Source: JBBECE01 sp964574935
GTDB taxonomy: Bacteria; Pseudomonadota; Alphaproteobacteria; Rhizobiales; Devosiaceae
Direction: 5' to 3'
DNA length: 64,000 bases
Assembly: GCA_964574935.1 (NCBI GenBank)
Contig: CAZNOZ010000008.1
Location: forward strand, 1-64,000
Below the pieces are notes generated by a model. It made no database searches, had not been told where the DNA came from, and worked only from the letters and a program-made list of their open reading frames with translations. Of this stretch, positions 42,700-52,519 are shown one piece after another. How positions within the stretch are numbered: the first letter of the stretch is position 1; each line of letters starts with the position of its first letter. The position numbers were made by a program, and so were the translations under genes.

Positions 42700-42836
42700 C
42701 CGCCTGCAAAAACTGGACAAAGCGGACCGATTCTGGTATCTGCCCGGCTCGTTCGCGGCGCCGCCTCATTCGGATGGCGCCAAGACCAAGCGACTGGAAA
42801 ACAAAGCGGATTTCGACCGACAGGACGGTTTGACAC

Positions 42837-43061
42837 GTGCAGGTTGTGGTTCGGGGCAACAATGTCGACCAGGCGCTCAGGGCGCTGAAAAAAAAGCTGC
42901 AGCGCGAAGGCGTCTTCCGCGAGATGAAGCTGCGCAACTACTATGAAAAGCCATCGGAAAAACGGGCCCGCCAGAAGGCCGAGGCGATCCGCCGGGCGCG
43001 CAAGCTGGCCCGCAAACGCGCCCAGCGCGAGGGCCTTGTGGCCGGCGGCCCCTCCCGATAG
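42837..43061 (+). CDS. rpsU: 30S ribosomal protein bS21
   Basis: 74-aa basic ribosomal protein. MQVVVRGNNVDQALRALKKK and KLRNYYEKPSEKRARQKAEA are typical. The start is GTG at 42837. The 137 bp upstream, after purK, is AT-richer and probably carries the promoter. A weak hairpin GACCGCC...GGGCGGTC lies at 43085-43107 without a T run. Confidence 0.95.
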   Translation: MQVVVRGNNVDQALRALKKKLQREGVFREMKLRNYYEKPSEKRARQKAEAIRRARKLARKRAQREGLVAGGPSR

Positions 43062-43265
43062 ATCCCCTGCATCGTTGGGGTGTTGACCGCCTTGCCTGAG
43101 GGCGGTCGGCGAGCGGCATCGTGAGCCCGGGCGCGCCCGCCCGCCCCCTAATCGCCGCAATTGAACCAAGATTTCGGCCTACCTCGTTCCCTCACAATGG
43201 GACCGCTGCAGAGCCGCCCGCCGACCCGACATGTCGACGCCGGGCGCCCCGATCGGAGAAGGACG

Positions 43266-43742
43266 ATGAAGCACCTGATTTCGGCCGCCGCGCTGGTGGC
43301 CGTGACATTGATGAGCTCGAACGCCCCGGCCGCCGAGCGCCGTGCCGAGGTCGGCCTGCTCGAATGCACCATCGAGGGGGGCGTCGGCTTCATCTTCGGC
43401 TCGCGCAAGCGGATCCGGTGCGAGTTCGACCCCGCCGACGGCGTCGTCGCTTCGACCGAGGTCTATCATGGCGTCATTCGCCGTTTCGGCCTCGACATCG
43501 GCGCCACGCGCCACGGCTACATGGCCTGGCTGGTCTTGGCCCCGACGGTCGACGACTACGCGCCGCACAAGCTCCGCGGCACCTATATCGGGGTGAGTGG
43601 CGAGGCCACCCTCGGCGTCGGCCTGGGCGGCAACATCCTGGTCGGCGGCTCGCAGGACACCTTCTCGCTGCAGCCGGTTTCCGTCACCGCCCAGACCGGT
43701 CTGAACCTGGCGGTCGGCGTCGCCTCGCTGGAGCTGAACTAG
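43266..43742 (+). CDS. DUF992 periplasmic protein, copy 2
   Basis: 158 aa, with a signal peptide (~1-22, ending APAA). Domain motifs match copy 1: RRAEVGLLECTIEGGVGFIF, HGVIRRFGLDIG, LRGTYIGVSGEATLGVGLGG and SLQPVSVTAQTGLNLA. A Lys/Arg-rich segment (GSRKRIRCEF) replaces the SRKTFTCTF of copy 1. A GGAG ribosome-binding site precedes the ATG. Convergent with pntB. Confidence 0.88.
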   Translation: MKHLISAAALVAVTLMSSNAPAAERRAEVGLLECTIEGGVGFIFGSRKRIRCEFDPADGVVASTEVYHGVIRRFGLDIGATRHGYMAWLVLAPTVDDYAPHKLRGTYIGVSGEATLGVGLGGNILVGGSQDTFSLQPVSVTAQTGLNLAVGVASLELN

Positions 43743-43818
43743 AGCCCCCGCCCGCCTCGGCTTCCGCCCGCCTCACGCCGGCTCCGCTGGCGGCACGTCG
43801 GCGCGATCGCGCGGGCGC

Positions 43819-45219
43819 TCAGTCGAGCGCCTTGATGATCGCCTCGGTCATCTTCTTGGCGTCGCCGAACAGCATCATCGTGTTGTCGCGGAAGAACAGC
43901 TCGTTCTGCACTCCCGCGTAGCCGGGCGCCAGCGAGCGCTTGAGGAACAGCACTGTGCCGGCATTCTCGACGTCGAGAATCGGCATCCCGTAGATCGGCG
44001 AGGTCTTGTCTGTCTTGGCGGCGGGATTGGTCACGTCGTTGGCGCCGATCACGAACGCCACGTCCGCCTGGGCGAATTCGGAATTGATGTCGTCGAGCTC
44101 GAAGACCTGGTCGTAGGGCACGTTGGCCTCGGCGAGCAGCACGTTCATGTGCCCCGGCATGCGCCCGGCCACCGGATGGATCGCGTAGGCGACCTCGACC
44201 CCTTCGGCCTCGAGCTTGTCGGCCATTTCCCTGAGCGCGTGTTGCGCCTGCGCCACCGCCATCCCGTAGCCGGGCACCACGATCACCTTGGCGGCGTTTT
44301 TCATGATGAAGGCGGCATCGACCGCCGAGCCCTGCTTGACCGGCCGGGTTTCCACCTCGCCGCCCGCCGCCGCCGCCTCGCCGCCGAAGCCGCCCAGGAT
44401 CACCGAGATGAACGAGCGGTTCATGCCCCGGCACATGATGTAGCTCAGGATTGCACCGGACGAACCCACCAGGGCGCCGGTGATGATGAGTGCCGTGTTG
44501 CCGAGGGTGAACCCGATGCCCGCCGCCGCCCAGCCCGAATAGGAGTTGAGCATCGAGATCACCACAGGCATGTCGGCGCCGCCGATGGGGATGATCATCA
44601 GAACCCCGAGCAACAGCGCCACCGCCGCGATCGCCCAGAACAGCCACGGCTCGCCGCTCAACGCGAACTGGTAGAGACCGAACACCAGTCCCAGCCCCAG
44701 CGCCAGATGGATGAGGTGCCGCGCCGGCAACAGGATCGGCGCTCCCGACATCCTGCCGTCAAGCTTCAGGAACGCGATGACCGAGCCCGTGAAGGTGAAG
44801 GCGCCGATCGCCAGCCCGAGCCCCATCTCGACAAGCGACTGGACATGAATGGCGCCCGGCTCGCCGATATCGAACGCCTCGGGCGCATAAAGCGCCGCCG
44901 CCGCCACGAAAACCGCCGCCATCCCGACCAGCGAATGAAACGCCGCCACCAGCTGCGGCATCGCGGTCATCGGCACCCGCCGTGCCGTCGTCGCCCCGAT
45001 CCCGCCGCCGATCGCCAGTCCGATCACGATCAGCGCCACCGCCCACCAGTCGCCGAGCGGATTGGTCACCCACAAGGTCGTGCCCACGGCGATCGCCATC
45101 CCGGTCATGCCCAGGATGTTCCCGCGGCGCGCCGAGTCCGGCCCCACCAGACCCCTCAGGGCCAGGATGAACAGGGCCCCCGCGACCAGATACAGAACCG
45201 CGGCGAGATTGGCGGTCAT
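43819..45219 (-). CDS. pntB: NAD(P) transhydrogenase subunit beta
   Basis: Membrane and NADP-binding subunit of the proton-translocating transhydrogenase. About eight or nine N-terminal transmembrane helices (~5-260) are followed by the NADP domain with VPGYGMAVAQAQHALREM and the later GANDVTNPAAKTD. 466 aa. Third gene of the pntAA-pntAB-pntB set on the minus strand. Confidence 0.97.
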   Translation of the reverse strand: MTANLAAVLYLVAGALFILALRGLVGPDSARRGNILGMTGMAIAVGTTLWVTNPLGDWWAVALIVIGLAIGGGIGATTARRVPMTAMPQLVAAFHSLVGMAAVFVAAAALYAPEAFDIGEPGAIHVQSLVEMGLGLAIGAFTFTGSVIAFLKLDGRMSGAPILLPARHLIHLALGLGLVFGLYQFALSGEPWLFWAIAAVALLLGVLMIIPIGGADMPVVISMLNSYSGWAAAGIGFTLGNTALIITGALVGSSGAILSYIMCRGMNRSFISVILGGFGGEAAAAGGEVETRPVKQGSAVDAAFIMKNAAKVIVVPGYGMAVAQAQHALREMADKLEAEGVEVAYAIHPVAGRMPGHMNVLLAEANVPYDQVFELDDINSEFAQADVAFVIGANDVTNPAAKTDKTSPIYGMPILDVENAGTVLFLKRSLAPGYAGVQNELFFRDNTMMLFGDAKKMTEAIIKALD

Positions 45220-45225
45220 GGGCGC

Positions 45226-45582
45226 TCAGCCCTTCCTCTTGTACATCGACAGCATCCGCTGGGTGACCAGGAAGCCGCCGAAGATGTTGACGCTGGCCAG
45301 GATCAGGGCCCCGAACCCGAACCAGCGGGCGATGCCCTCGCCGGCGGTGAGCTGGGCCCCCACGGCCAGCAGCGCACCGACAACGATCACCGAGGAGATG
45401 GCGTTGGTCACGCTCATCAGCGGTGTGTGCAACGCCGGGGTGACGCTCCACACCACGTAGTAGCCGACGAAAATCGCCAGCACGAAGATCGCCAGACGGA
45501 AGACGAACGGGTCGATCGCCCCGCCGGTGGCCGCGGAAGCGGCGGCGCCCGCCGCGTCGGCCAGGGTGTCGGTGGTTTCCAT
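45226..45582 (-). CDS. pntAB: NAD(P) transhydrogenase subunit alpha part 2
   Basis: 118-aa membrane segment that in enterobacteria is fused to the alpha subunit. Three hydrophobic helices (~27-48, ~57-80, ~86-107) with HTPLMSVTNAISSVIVVGAL as the conserved loop. The split arrangement matches Rhodospirillum and other alphaproteobacteria. It shares one base with the pntAA stop and is 6 nt from pntB. Confidence 0.93.
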   Translation of the reverse strand: METTDTLADAAGAAASAATGGAIDPFVFRLAIFVLAIFVGYYVVWSVTPALHTPLMSVTNAISSVIVVGALLAVGAQLTAGEGIARWFGFGALILASVNIFGGFLVTQRMLSMYKRKG

Positions 45583-46724
45583 CAGCTCGGCTCCTTGGGG
45601 ACCAATTGCGCATGCACGATCTTGCCGTCGCGCGTGAGCAGGGTTGCCGCCACCAGCTCATCCTCCCAATCGACCGCCAGCTTGCCGGCGTCCTTGTCCA
45701 CCAGGGTCTCGACGAAAGCGACAAGATTGCGCGCGTAGAGCTGGCTGGCGGTGGTCGCCAGACGGCTGGGCATGTTGGTGTGCCCGATGATCGTCACGGT
45801 GCCGTGGGTGACCACCCGATCGGGCTCGGTCAGCACGCAGTTGCCGCCGCGCTCGGCGGCCAGATCGACGATCACCGAGCCGGGCGGCATCGAGTCCACC
45901 ATCGTCTCCGATACCAGAACCGGCGCCGGCCGGCCCGGGATGAGCGCGGTGGTGATGACGATGTCCTGTTTGGCAATATGGGAGGCGACGAGTTCGGCCT
46001 GTTTGGCCCGGTAGTCGGCCGACATCTCCTTGGCGTAGCCGGCCGCGGTCTCGGCCTGCCGGAACTCTTCGTCCTCGACGGCGATGAACTTGGCCCCGAG
46101 GCTTTCGACCTGCTCCCGGGCGGCCGGACGCACGTCGGTCGCCGTGACCACCGCCCCGAGGCGGCGGGCGGTGGCGATCGCCTGCAGCCCGGCGACCCCC
46201 GCGCCCATGACGAAGACCTTGGCGGGCCGAACCGTGCCGGCCGCCGTCATCATCAGCGGCAGTGCCCTGTCGAACGCCTCCGCGGCGTCGATGACCGCCC
46301 GGTAGCCGGCGAGGTTCGCCTGCGAGGACAGAACATCCATGGACTGGGCGCGGGTGATCCGCGGCATGAATTCCATCGCCATCATGCTGGCGCCGGTCTC
46401 GGCCAGGGACTGGATTTCGGCCTCGTGGCCGAACGGATCCATCAGCCCGATTACCAGCGCCCCCGAGGCGAGGCCGGCGATGGATTTGGCGTCCGGACGG
46501 CGCACCGTGAGCACCAGCGTCGCCCCCTTGAGCGTGCTGGCCGCGGTGGTTCCGATCGACGCCCCCGCATGTTTGTAGGCGTCGTCGGGGATTTCCGAGG
46601 CGTCCCCGGCACCCTTCTGCACCCGCACCGTGGCGCCGAACTCCACCAGGCGCGCCACCGTCTCCGGGGTCGCCGCCACGCGATTCTCGCCGGCAACCGT
46701 CTCCCTGACGACCGCGACCTTCAT
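45582..46724 (-). CDS. pntAA: NAD(P) transhydrogenase subunit alpha part 1
   Basis: Soluble NAD(H)-binding subunit, 380 aa, akin to alanine dehydrogenase. MKVAVVRETVAGENRVAATP at the N terminus, EFMPRITRAQSMDVLSSQAN, and the Rossmann motif VFVMGAGVAGLQAIATARRL. Start at ATG 46724, behind a GGTG ribosome-binding site; upstream in-frame sequence is not family-like. With pntAB and pntB it makes NADPH from NADH using the proton gradient. Confidence 0.96.
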   Translation of the reverse strand: MKVAVVRETVAGENRVAATPETVARLVEFGATVRVQKGAGDASEIPDDAYKHAGASIGTTAASTLKGATLVLTVRRPDAKSIAGLASGALVIGLMDPFGHEAEIQSLAETGASMMAMEFMPRITRAQSMDVLSSQANLAGYRAVIDAAEAFDRALPLMMTAAGTVRPAKVFVMGAGVAGLQAIATARRLGAVVTATDVRPAAREQVESLGAKFIAVEDEEFRQAETAAGYAKEMSADYRAKQAELVASHIAKQDIVITTALIPGRPAPVLVSETMVDSMPPGSVIVDLAAERGGNCVLTEPDRVVTHGTVTIIGHTNMPSRLATTASQLYARNLVAFVETLVDKDAGKLAVDWEDELVAATLLTRDGKIVHAQLVPKEPS

Positions 46725-46862
46725 CCGCTCACCTTGCACCACGCCGCGTGCGCGGGCGCCGGCCGGCCCATCGCATCCCTCGAACATGGCTCTGCGTGTG
46801 GCGGCATCGGCGCCATCGGCGTTTTCCGGTTTGCGTTGACGCCTGACCCGCCAGGCGCGCGG

Positions 46863-47009
46863 TCAGGCGTAGGGATTTCCGACAACAAGGACGAACAGGG
46901 CGATGAGCGCGATCGCGATCAATGCGACCGACCATCGGATGAGCCTGAGGAACGCGCTGAAGGTCTTCTGCCGTTCCTGGAGATCGTCGATATCGCTGCT
47001 GGCCATCAT
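46863..47009 (-). CDS. aa3-type cytochrome c oxidase subunit IV-like small membrane protein
   Basis: 48-aa single-helix protein: MMASSDIDDLQERQKTFSAF followed by a hydrophobic stretch (~26-43, SVALIAIALIALFVLVV). This matches the small PF07835-type oxidase subunit IV often encoded just upstream of pntAA in Hyphomicrobiales. An AGGG site precedes the ATG. A 9-10 bp hairpin (CGCCTGACC / GGTCAGGCG, 46840-46869) overlaps its 3' end. Confidence 0.82.
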   Translation of the reverse strand: MMASSDIDDLQERQKTFSAFLRLIRWSVALIAIALIALFVLVVGNPYA

Positions 47010-47033
47010 TTGCCCTCGATTGCGAAGCCGCCG

Positions 47034-48863
47034 CTACCGGCCCTCGTGCGCCGCCGCCAACTCGTCGATCAGCCCCTCGATCATCCCCAGCCCCAGCCCC
47101 CAGAACCCCGGATCGCGGGCGTCAAGACCGAATGGCGCCAGGAGCTCGGAATGATGCTTGGAGCCGCCGGCCCTGAGCAGATCGAGGTACCTTTCGGCGA
47201 AGCCCTCCGGCGCGTTTTCATATTGCGCGTAGAGCGAATTCACAAGGCAATCGCCGAATGCATACGCATAGACATAGAAAGGCGAGTGGATGAAGTGCGG
47301 CACATAGGCCCAGAAAATCTCGTAGCCCTCGTTGAAAATGAACGCCTCGCCGAGGCTTTCCTTGCCCGCTTCGAGCCAGAATTCGCTGATTTCGGCGCTG
47401 CGCAGCTCCCCCTGGCGTCTGGCGATATGGACCTTGCGCTCGAAAGTGTAGAAGGCGATTTGCCGCACCACGGTGTTGAGCATGTCCTCGACCTTGTGGG
47501 CGAGCAGCGCGAACCGTCGCTGCTTGTCGTCGGTGGCGGCGAGGATCGAGCGGAACGTCAGCATTTCGCCGAAGACGCTCGCGGTCTCCGCCAGGGTCAG
47601 CGGCGTTTGCGACAGCAACGGCCCCTGCGGCGCGGCCAGTCGCTGATGCACGCCGTGCCCGAGTTCGTGCGCCAGGGTCATCACGTCGCGCGCCTTGCCC
47701 AGATAGTTGAGCATCAGATACGGGTGCGCGCTGGGGACCGTGGGATGCGCGAAGGCGCCGGGCGACTTGCCGTCCTTGACCGGCGCGTCGATCCAGCCCG
47801 AATCGAAGAACGGATCGGCGACCTCGGCCAGCTCCGGTGAAAACCGCCCATAGGCGTCGCGCACGATCGACTTGGCCTGTGCCCAATCGAAGACCCGGTC
47901 GTCCTCCTGGGGCAGCGGCGCGCTGCGGTCCCAGGCGTTGAGCTTGTCCATCCCGAACCAGTCCGCCTTCATCCGGTAGTAGCGGTGCGAAAGCCGCGGA
48001 TAGGCGTCGCGGACCGCGCTCACCAGCGCCTCGACCACCTCCGGCTCGACCGAGTTGGCCAGATGCCGGCTGTCGGCGACATCCTTGTAGCCGCGCCAGC
48101 GGTCGGAAATCTCCTTGTCCTTGGCCATCACGTTGGTGATGTGGGTGAACAGCCTGAGATTGTCGGAAAGCGTGCCGGTCAGCCCGTGAAAGGCGCCTTC
48201 GCGCTTCTTCGGGTCCTTGTCGGTCAGAAGGGTCAGCGTTCGCTCCAGCGACAGGCTATCGCCGTCGACCTCGAATCTGAGCGAGGCCATCGTCTCGTCG
48301 AACAGCCGGTTCCAGGCCGCCCGGCCGGTCACCGACTTGTCGTGGAACAATTCCTCCACGCGATCCTCGAGCTGGTAGGGCCGCGCCTTGCGCAACTCGT
48401 CGAACCAGGGCTTGTAGCGGGAGAGCTTCTCGTCGGCCGCGAAGGCCGCCTCCAGGACCGCGTCGTCGATACGGTTCAGTTCGAGGGTGAAGAACAGCAA
48501 GGGCGTCGTGAGCGCCGTCAGCTTCTCGTTCATGTCGCCGAGAAACTTCGCCCGCTCCGGATCGGTGGTCGCGGTCGCATATTGCAGATAGGCGAAGGAA
48601 CCGATCCGCCCCAACAGCTCCGAGAGCGCTTCGTACGCGACCACCGCGTCGACGAGCCCGCCCTGGCGCGCCAGGGCGTCGAGTTTGCCCTTGTAGCTTT
48701 CGACGAAGGCCCCCGCGTCGGTCTCGCATCGGGCCAGATCGGCCTTCAGCTGTTCGCTGTCGCGGCCGGCATAAAGATCGCTCAGATCCCACTCGGGGAG
48801 CTTGCCCAGTTCGCCGCCGCCATCCGCCGCCGCCTCCGCGACCGACTGTGCCATTCGCTCCAT
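47034..48863 (-). CDS. M3 family oligoendopeptidase (PepF-like)
   Basis: 609-aa zinc metallopeptidase cleaving short peptides in the cytoplasm. The zinc motif is TLAHELGHGVHQRLA (HExxH) with a downstream Glu in TASVFGEMLTF. N-terminal helical lobe starts WDLSDLYAGRDSEQL. I chose ATG at 48863; an in-frame TTG further upstream has no advantage. It lies 24 nt upstream of the oxidase subunit IV gene on the same strand. Confidence 0.93.
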   Translation of the reverse strand: MERMAQSVAEAAADGGGELGKLPEWDLSDLYAGRDSEQLKADLARCETDAGAFVESYKGKLDALARQGGLVDAVVAYEALSELLGRIGSFAYLQYATATTDPERAKFLGDMNEKLTALTTPLLFFTLELNRIDDAVLEAAFAADEKLSRYKPWFDELRKARPYQLEDRVEELFHDKSVTGRAAWNRLFDETMASLRFEVDGDSLSLERTLTLLTDKDPKKREGAFHGLTGTLSDNLRLFTHITNVMAKDKEISDRWRGYKDVADSRHLANSVEPEVVEALVSAVRDAYPRLSHRYYRMKADWFGMDKLNAWDRSAPLPQEDDRVFDWAQAKSIVRDAYGRFSPELAEVADPFFDSGWIDAPVKDGKSPGAFAHPTVPSAHPYLMLNYLGKARDVMTLAHELGHGVHQRLAAPQGPLLSQTPLTLAETASVFGEMLTFRSILAATDDKQRRFALLAHKVEDMLNTVVRQIAFYTFERKVHIARRQGELRSAEISEFWLEAGKESLGEAFIFNEGYEIFWAYVPHFIHSPFYVYAYAFGDCLVNSLYAQYENAPEGFAERYLDLLRAGGSKHHSELLAPFGLDARDPGFWGLGLGMIEGLIDELAAAHEGR

Positions 48864-49041
48864 CGAGCCACCGCCATTGCGTGCCAAATCGGGGCGCGAC
48901 CATATCGGCCGTCCCGCCCCAAGCCAACCCGGTGCAATTCGATCGGTGGGATTAAGCGAGCGTTAAGTCGTGGTTCGTATCGTGGCCCGAAATGGCACAG
49001 ATCGATTCCCCGGCAGGGATTGGCACCACGGACGGCTCAAA

Positions 49042-50526
49042 ATGAAACGCGTAATAGTCATCGACGACGACCCGGTGCAGTGCCGGTTCACCTCCGAAGT
49101 GGTCACCAAGGCCGGCTTTGAGCCGGTCACGGCGGAGTCCGGCGAGCAGGGACTGGTGATGTTGCGCGAGGATCCCGGGATCGCGGCGGTCATTCTCGAT
49201 CTGGTCATGCCGGAAATGGACGGCATGGGCGTTCTCGAGGCGATGCAGCGCGATCACATGACCCAGCCGGTGATCGTGCAGACCGCCAAATCCTCGCTCG
49301 AGACAATCGTCTCCGCGATGCGGGCCGGGGCCACTGACTTTTTCGTCAAGCCGGTTGCCCCGGAACGGCTGATGATATCGCTCAGGAACGCGCTGAAGCT
49401 CGATGCGCTGGAAACCGCCGTGCGCACCGAGCGCCTGGTGCGCACCGGCCGGCTCGGCTTCGAGGAGATCGTCACCCGCTCCCCGTCCATGGCGCGGGTG
49501 ATCGAGCTGGGTCTCAAGGCCGCCGCCAGCACAATTCCGGTGCTCATCGAGGGCGAGAGCGGGGTCGGCAAGGAGCTCATCGCCCGCGCCATCCAGGGCT
49601 CGAGCGACCGCGCGACGAAGCCGTTCCTGGCCGTCAACTGCGGCGCCATTCCACCCGATCTGGTCGAATCCACGCTCTTCGGGCACACCAAGGGCGCCTT
49701 CACGGGTGCCCACGAAGACCGCGCCGGCAAGTTCGCCGAAGCGCATGGCGGGACCCTGTTTCTGGACGAAATCGGCGAGCTGCCGCCCGCCGCCCAGGTC
49801 AAGCTCCTGCGCGCGCTTCAGGACGGCGAGATTCAGCCCGTGGGCGCCGACAAGCCGGCCAAGGTCAATGTACGCCTCATCTCGGCGACCAACCGGCGCC
49901 TGCTCAACCTCGCGAAATCCGGGAAGTTCCGCGAGGATCTCTACTACCGGCTGAACGTGTTTCCGATCTACGTGCCGCCCCTGCGCGAGCGCCTGGACGA
50001 CGTGCCGGCGTTGCTCGATCATTTCGTGGCGCGCTTCGCGGCCGAGGAAAACAAGCGGGTCGACGGCTACACCCCCGAGGTCGTGGACCTGCTGCGCCGC
50101 TACCCCTGGCCCGGCAATATCCGGCAGCTTGAAAACGCCGTCTATCGGGCCGTGGTCCTCGCCGAGGCGCATACCCTGCAACCCTCGGATTTTCCACAGA
50201 TCATGGCCCATCTCGACGGGCAGGAGGACCTCAGGCAGCTCACTTCCGCCCAGACCCTGCCGGCCGAGCCCAGCCATATCGACCGCGTCGACCGGCCGGG
50301 CCGCAGCGAATTGCCGTCCGCCCGCCAGCCCGTTGACCGGTTCATCCAGCCGGACGGCTCGGTGGCGCCGCTCATCGATATCGAGCGGGAACTGATTTCC
50401 TTCGCGATCAAGGCGTACAACGGCCGAATGGCCGCCGTCGCCCGGGCCCTGGGCATCGGCCGTTCGACCCTTTACCGCAAGCTCAAGACCTACGGGCTGG
50501 CCGATCAATCCGACCGCGCGGCCTGA
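49042..50526 (+). CDS. Sigma-54-dependent response regulator, NtrC family
   Basis: 494-aa transcription activator with receiver domain (1-120, phospho-acceptor Asp53 in ILDLVMPEMDG), AAA+ sigma-54 interaction domain (~145-385, Walker A GESGVGKE, the sigma-54 loop GAFTGAHEDRAGKF, and TLFLDEIGELPP) and a C-terminal Fis-type helix-turn-helix (~450-494, ARALGIGRSTLYRKL). No histidine kinase gene is adjacent, so it is an orphan regulator in this window. A ~100-bp region between domains 2 and 3 is a variable linker. The 178-bp upstream region is shared with the divergent M3 peptidase gene. Confidence 0.93.
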   Translation: MKRVIVIDDDPVQCRFTSEVVTKAGFEPVTAESGEQGLVMLREDPGIAAVILDLVMPEMDGMGVLEAMQRDHMTQPVIVQTAKSSLETIVSAMRAGATDFFVKPVAPERLMISLRNALKLDALETAVRTERLVRTGRLGFEEIVTRSPSMARVIELGLKAAASTIPVLIEGESGVGKELIARAIQGSSDRATKPFLAVNCGAIPPDLVESTLFGHTKGAFTGAHEDRAGKFAEAHGGTLFLDEIGELPPAAQVKLLRALQDGEIQPVGADKPAKVNVRLISATNRRLLNLAKSGKFREDLYYRLNVFPIYVPPLRERLDDVPALLDHFVARFAAEENKRVDGYTPEVVDLLRRYPWPGNIRQLENAVYRAVVLAEAHTLQPSDFPQIMAHLDGQEDLRQLTSAQTLPAEPSHIDRVDRPGRSELPSARQPVDRFIQPDGSVAPLIDIERELISFAIKAYNGRMAAVARALGIGRSTLYRKLKTYGLADQSDRAA

Positions 50527-50744
50527 GTTCAGGCACCGTTCATTTTCGCCTGTTACCGTTCTGTCACACCGGCGGCTCCTCAGAGCTGCCGGCGCTATCA
50601 ATTCGGTGAGATGGCATTGTCTTCGATTCCGGTTATACCTACAGACTCTTGTCTGAATCCGCCCGCTTGCGGCCGGCGCCCGCTTCGGTCGCCGACGCGG
50701 CGGGGTTGGCAACTTGACGCGAACGGGAGGCCCGGACAGGCCCG

Positions 50745-52388
50745 ATGACCGCGGTCGCGCTGCGCACATTGACAACGGTTGCGCTGGCTCTGGCGCTCAC
50801 CAGCGCCGCCGTCGCGCAGCAAACAGTCATGGTCGGAGGGGTTGAGGCGACCCGCGTCGTCATCCCGCCCGCCCAATCCGAGCTGGCGCGCATCATCAAG
50901 GCCGGCCTGCGCGACGCCTACTACGGCGCCGCTCCCGAAAGCGCCGCCTGGCAGGGTGCGCAACAGCTCTATTTCCTCTATGCCGAGCGCCGCTTCGAGC
51001 CCTTGTGGCTGGTCGAGACGCCCACCGGCATCGACTATTCACCGGCCGCCAAGCAGATCATCGAGGTCTTCAAGGACGCCCGTGCCCAGGGCTTCCGACC
51101 CGAGGACTACCTCACCGACGCGATCCGGCTCAATCCCGGCACCGCCGAACCGGCCCGGCTGGCCGCCGTCGAAACGGCATTCTCCGCCTCCGTTTCCCTC
51201 TATGCCCGGCATGCGGTGGGCGGACGCATCGATCCCTTGCGGGTCTCGCAGTCGATCACGCTCAGGCCGCGCCGGATTGACCCTGCCGAACTGCTGACCC
51301 GGCTCGCCGAAGCCGACGACCCCGCCGCCCTGCTGATGGACCTGCACCCCAAGCACCGCGAGTTCATCGCCCTGCGCGACCAGCTGCAGCGCATCTACGA
51401 CGGCGCCGTCGAGGAACAGGTCACCATTCCCGACGGTCGGCTCATCAAGGCGGGCCGCACCGACGAACGCATCCCGCTGTTGCGTCAGCGCCTCGACCTG
51501 ACCGCCCCGGCAGACGGCCCGTTGGTCTATGACGACGCGATCCGCGAAGCGGTGATGGCGTTTCAGGAGCAGTTCGGGCTCGTTGTCGATGGCGTTGTCG
51601 GGCCGGCGACGGTCGCGGCCCTCAACGGCACCCACGGCGCGTCCGCCGAAGACATCATCGCCAACATGGAACGTTGGCGTTGGCTGCCCGAGGACCTCTC
51701 CAACTTCTACGTATTTGTGAATATCCCCGAATACCGGCTCGAGGTGCACGACGCCGACCGCGTCGCCTACAACACCCGCGTCATCGTCGGGCAGAAGACC
51801 CACCAGACCCCGATCTTCTACGACGAGATCGAGCACATCGTCGTCAACCCGTACTGGAACGTGCCGCCGTCCATCGCCCGAAATGAGATCGGACCGATCC
51901 TGGCCTCGAACCCCGGCTATCTGGCCTCCCACAACATGGAACTGCTCCATGGCGGCCAGATCGTCAACGCCTCGGCGGTCAACTGGTCACGGACCAGCGT
52001 CAACGAATTCCGCATCCGCCAGCGTCCGGGCCCCGGCAACGCGCTGGGCAACATCAAGTTCCTGTTCCCCAACCAGCACAACGTGTATCTGCACGACACG
52101 CCGTCCAAGTCGCTGTTCTCGAGATCGGCCCGGGCCTACAGCCACGGCTGCATCCGGGTTCAGAATCCGATGGACTTTGCCGATGCACTGCTCGTGCACG
52201 AGCCCGACCTCGACACGGCCAGCCTGACGGCACTGTTCGGGCGCTCCGAGCGCTGGGTAAATATCGCGCACCATGTGCCCGTCTACATCAACTACTTCAC
52301 CCTCAGGGTCGGAGAGGACGGCACGATCCGCTCCTATCCCGACGTTTACGGACACAATGAACGGATGGTGAATCTTCTCTCCAATTGA
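50745..52388 (+). CDS. L,D-transpeptidase, YcbB/LdtD type
   Basis: 547-aa periplasmic enzyme making 3-3 peptidoglycan cross-links. Signal peptide (~1-25), scaffold region, a peptidoglycan-binding helix bundle (AIREAVMAFQEQFGLVVDGV ~265-284) and the YkuD catalytic domain (~320-490). The active-site Cys lies in RAYSHGCIRVQNP. The start and signal peptide fit ATG 50745. A hairpin with a 9-bp stem lies at ~50569-50592, between it and the response regulator. Confidence 0.92.
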   Translation: MTAVALRTLTTVALALALTSAAVAQQTVMVGGVEATRVVIPPAQSELARIIKAGLRDAYYGAAPESAAWQGAQQLYFLYAERRFEPLWLVETPTGIDYSPAAKQIIEVFKDARAQGFRPEDYLTDAIRLNPGTAEPARLAAVETAFSASVSLYARHAVGGRIDPLRVSQSITLRPRRIDPAELLTRLAEADDPAALLMDLHPKHREFIALRDQLQRIYDGAVEEQVTIPDGRLIKAGRTDERIPLLRQRLDLTAPADGPLVYDDAIREAVMAFQEQFGLVVDGVVGPATVAALNGTHGASAEDIIANMERWRWLPEDLSNFYVFVNIPEYRLEVHDADRVAYNTRVIVGQKTHQTPIFYDEIEHIVVNPYWNVPPSIARNEIGPILASNPGYLASHNMELLHGGQIVNASAVNWSRTSVNEFRIRQRPGPGNALGNIKFLFPNQHNVYLHDTPSKSLFSRSARAYSHGCIRVQNPMDFADALLVHEPDLDTASLTALFGRSERWVNIAHHVPVYINYFTLRVGEDGTIRSYPDVYGHNERMVNLLSN

Positions 52389-52519
52389 CCACAACCGTTT
52401 AGATTTGTTCACATATCGTTTGCCCCCTTGCCTTCCTTCGGCCCCGTTTCGCCGCTAGCGTGGCGCCCACTATGCGGGGCACAGGGGGAGCGCGGCCCAC
52501 TGTTCGCCAATGTTAAGAA

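Noticed and set aside
43085..43107. Terminator after rpsU
   Set aside because: 7-bp stem without T tract; too weak to call as a separate feature.
46840..46869. Hairpin at the end of the oxidase subunit IV gene as terminator
   Set aside because: The stem is good but its right arm lies in the coding sequence and there is no T tract on the minus strand, so it is noted only within that gene entry.
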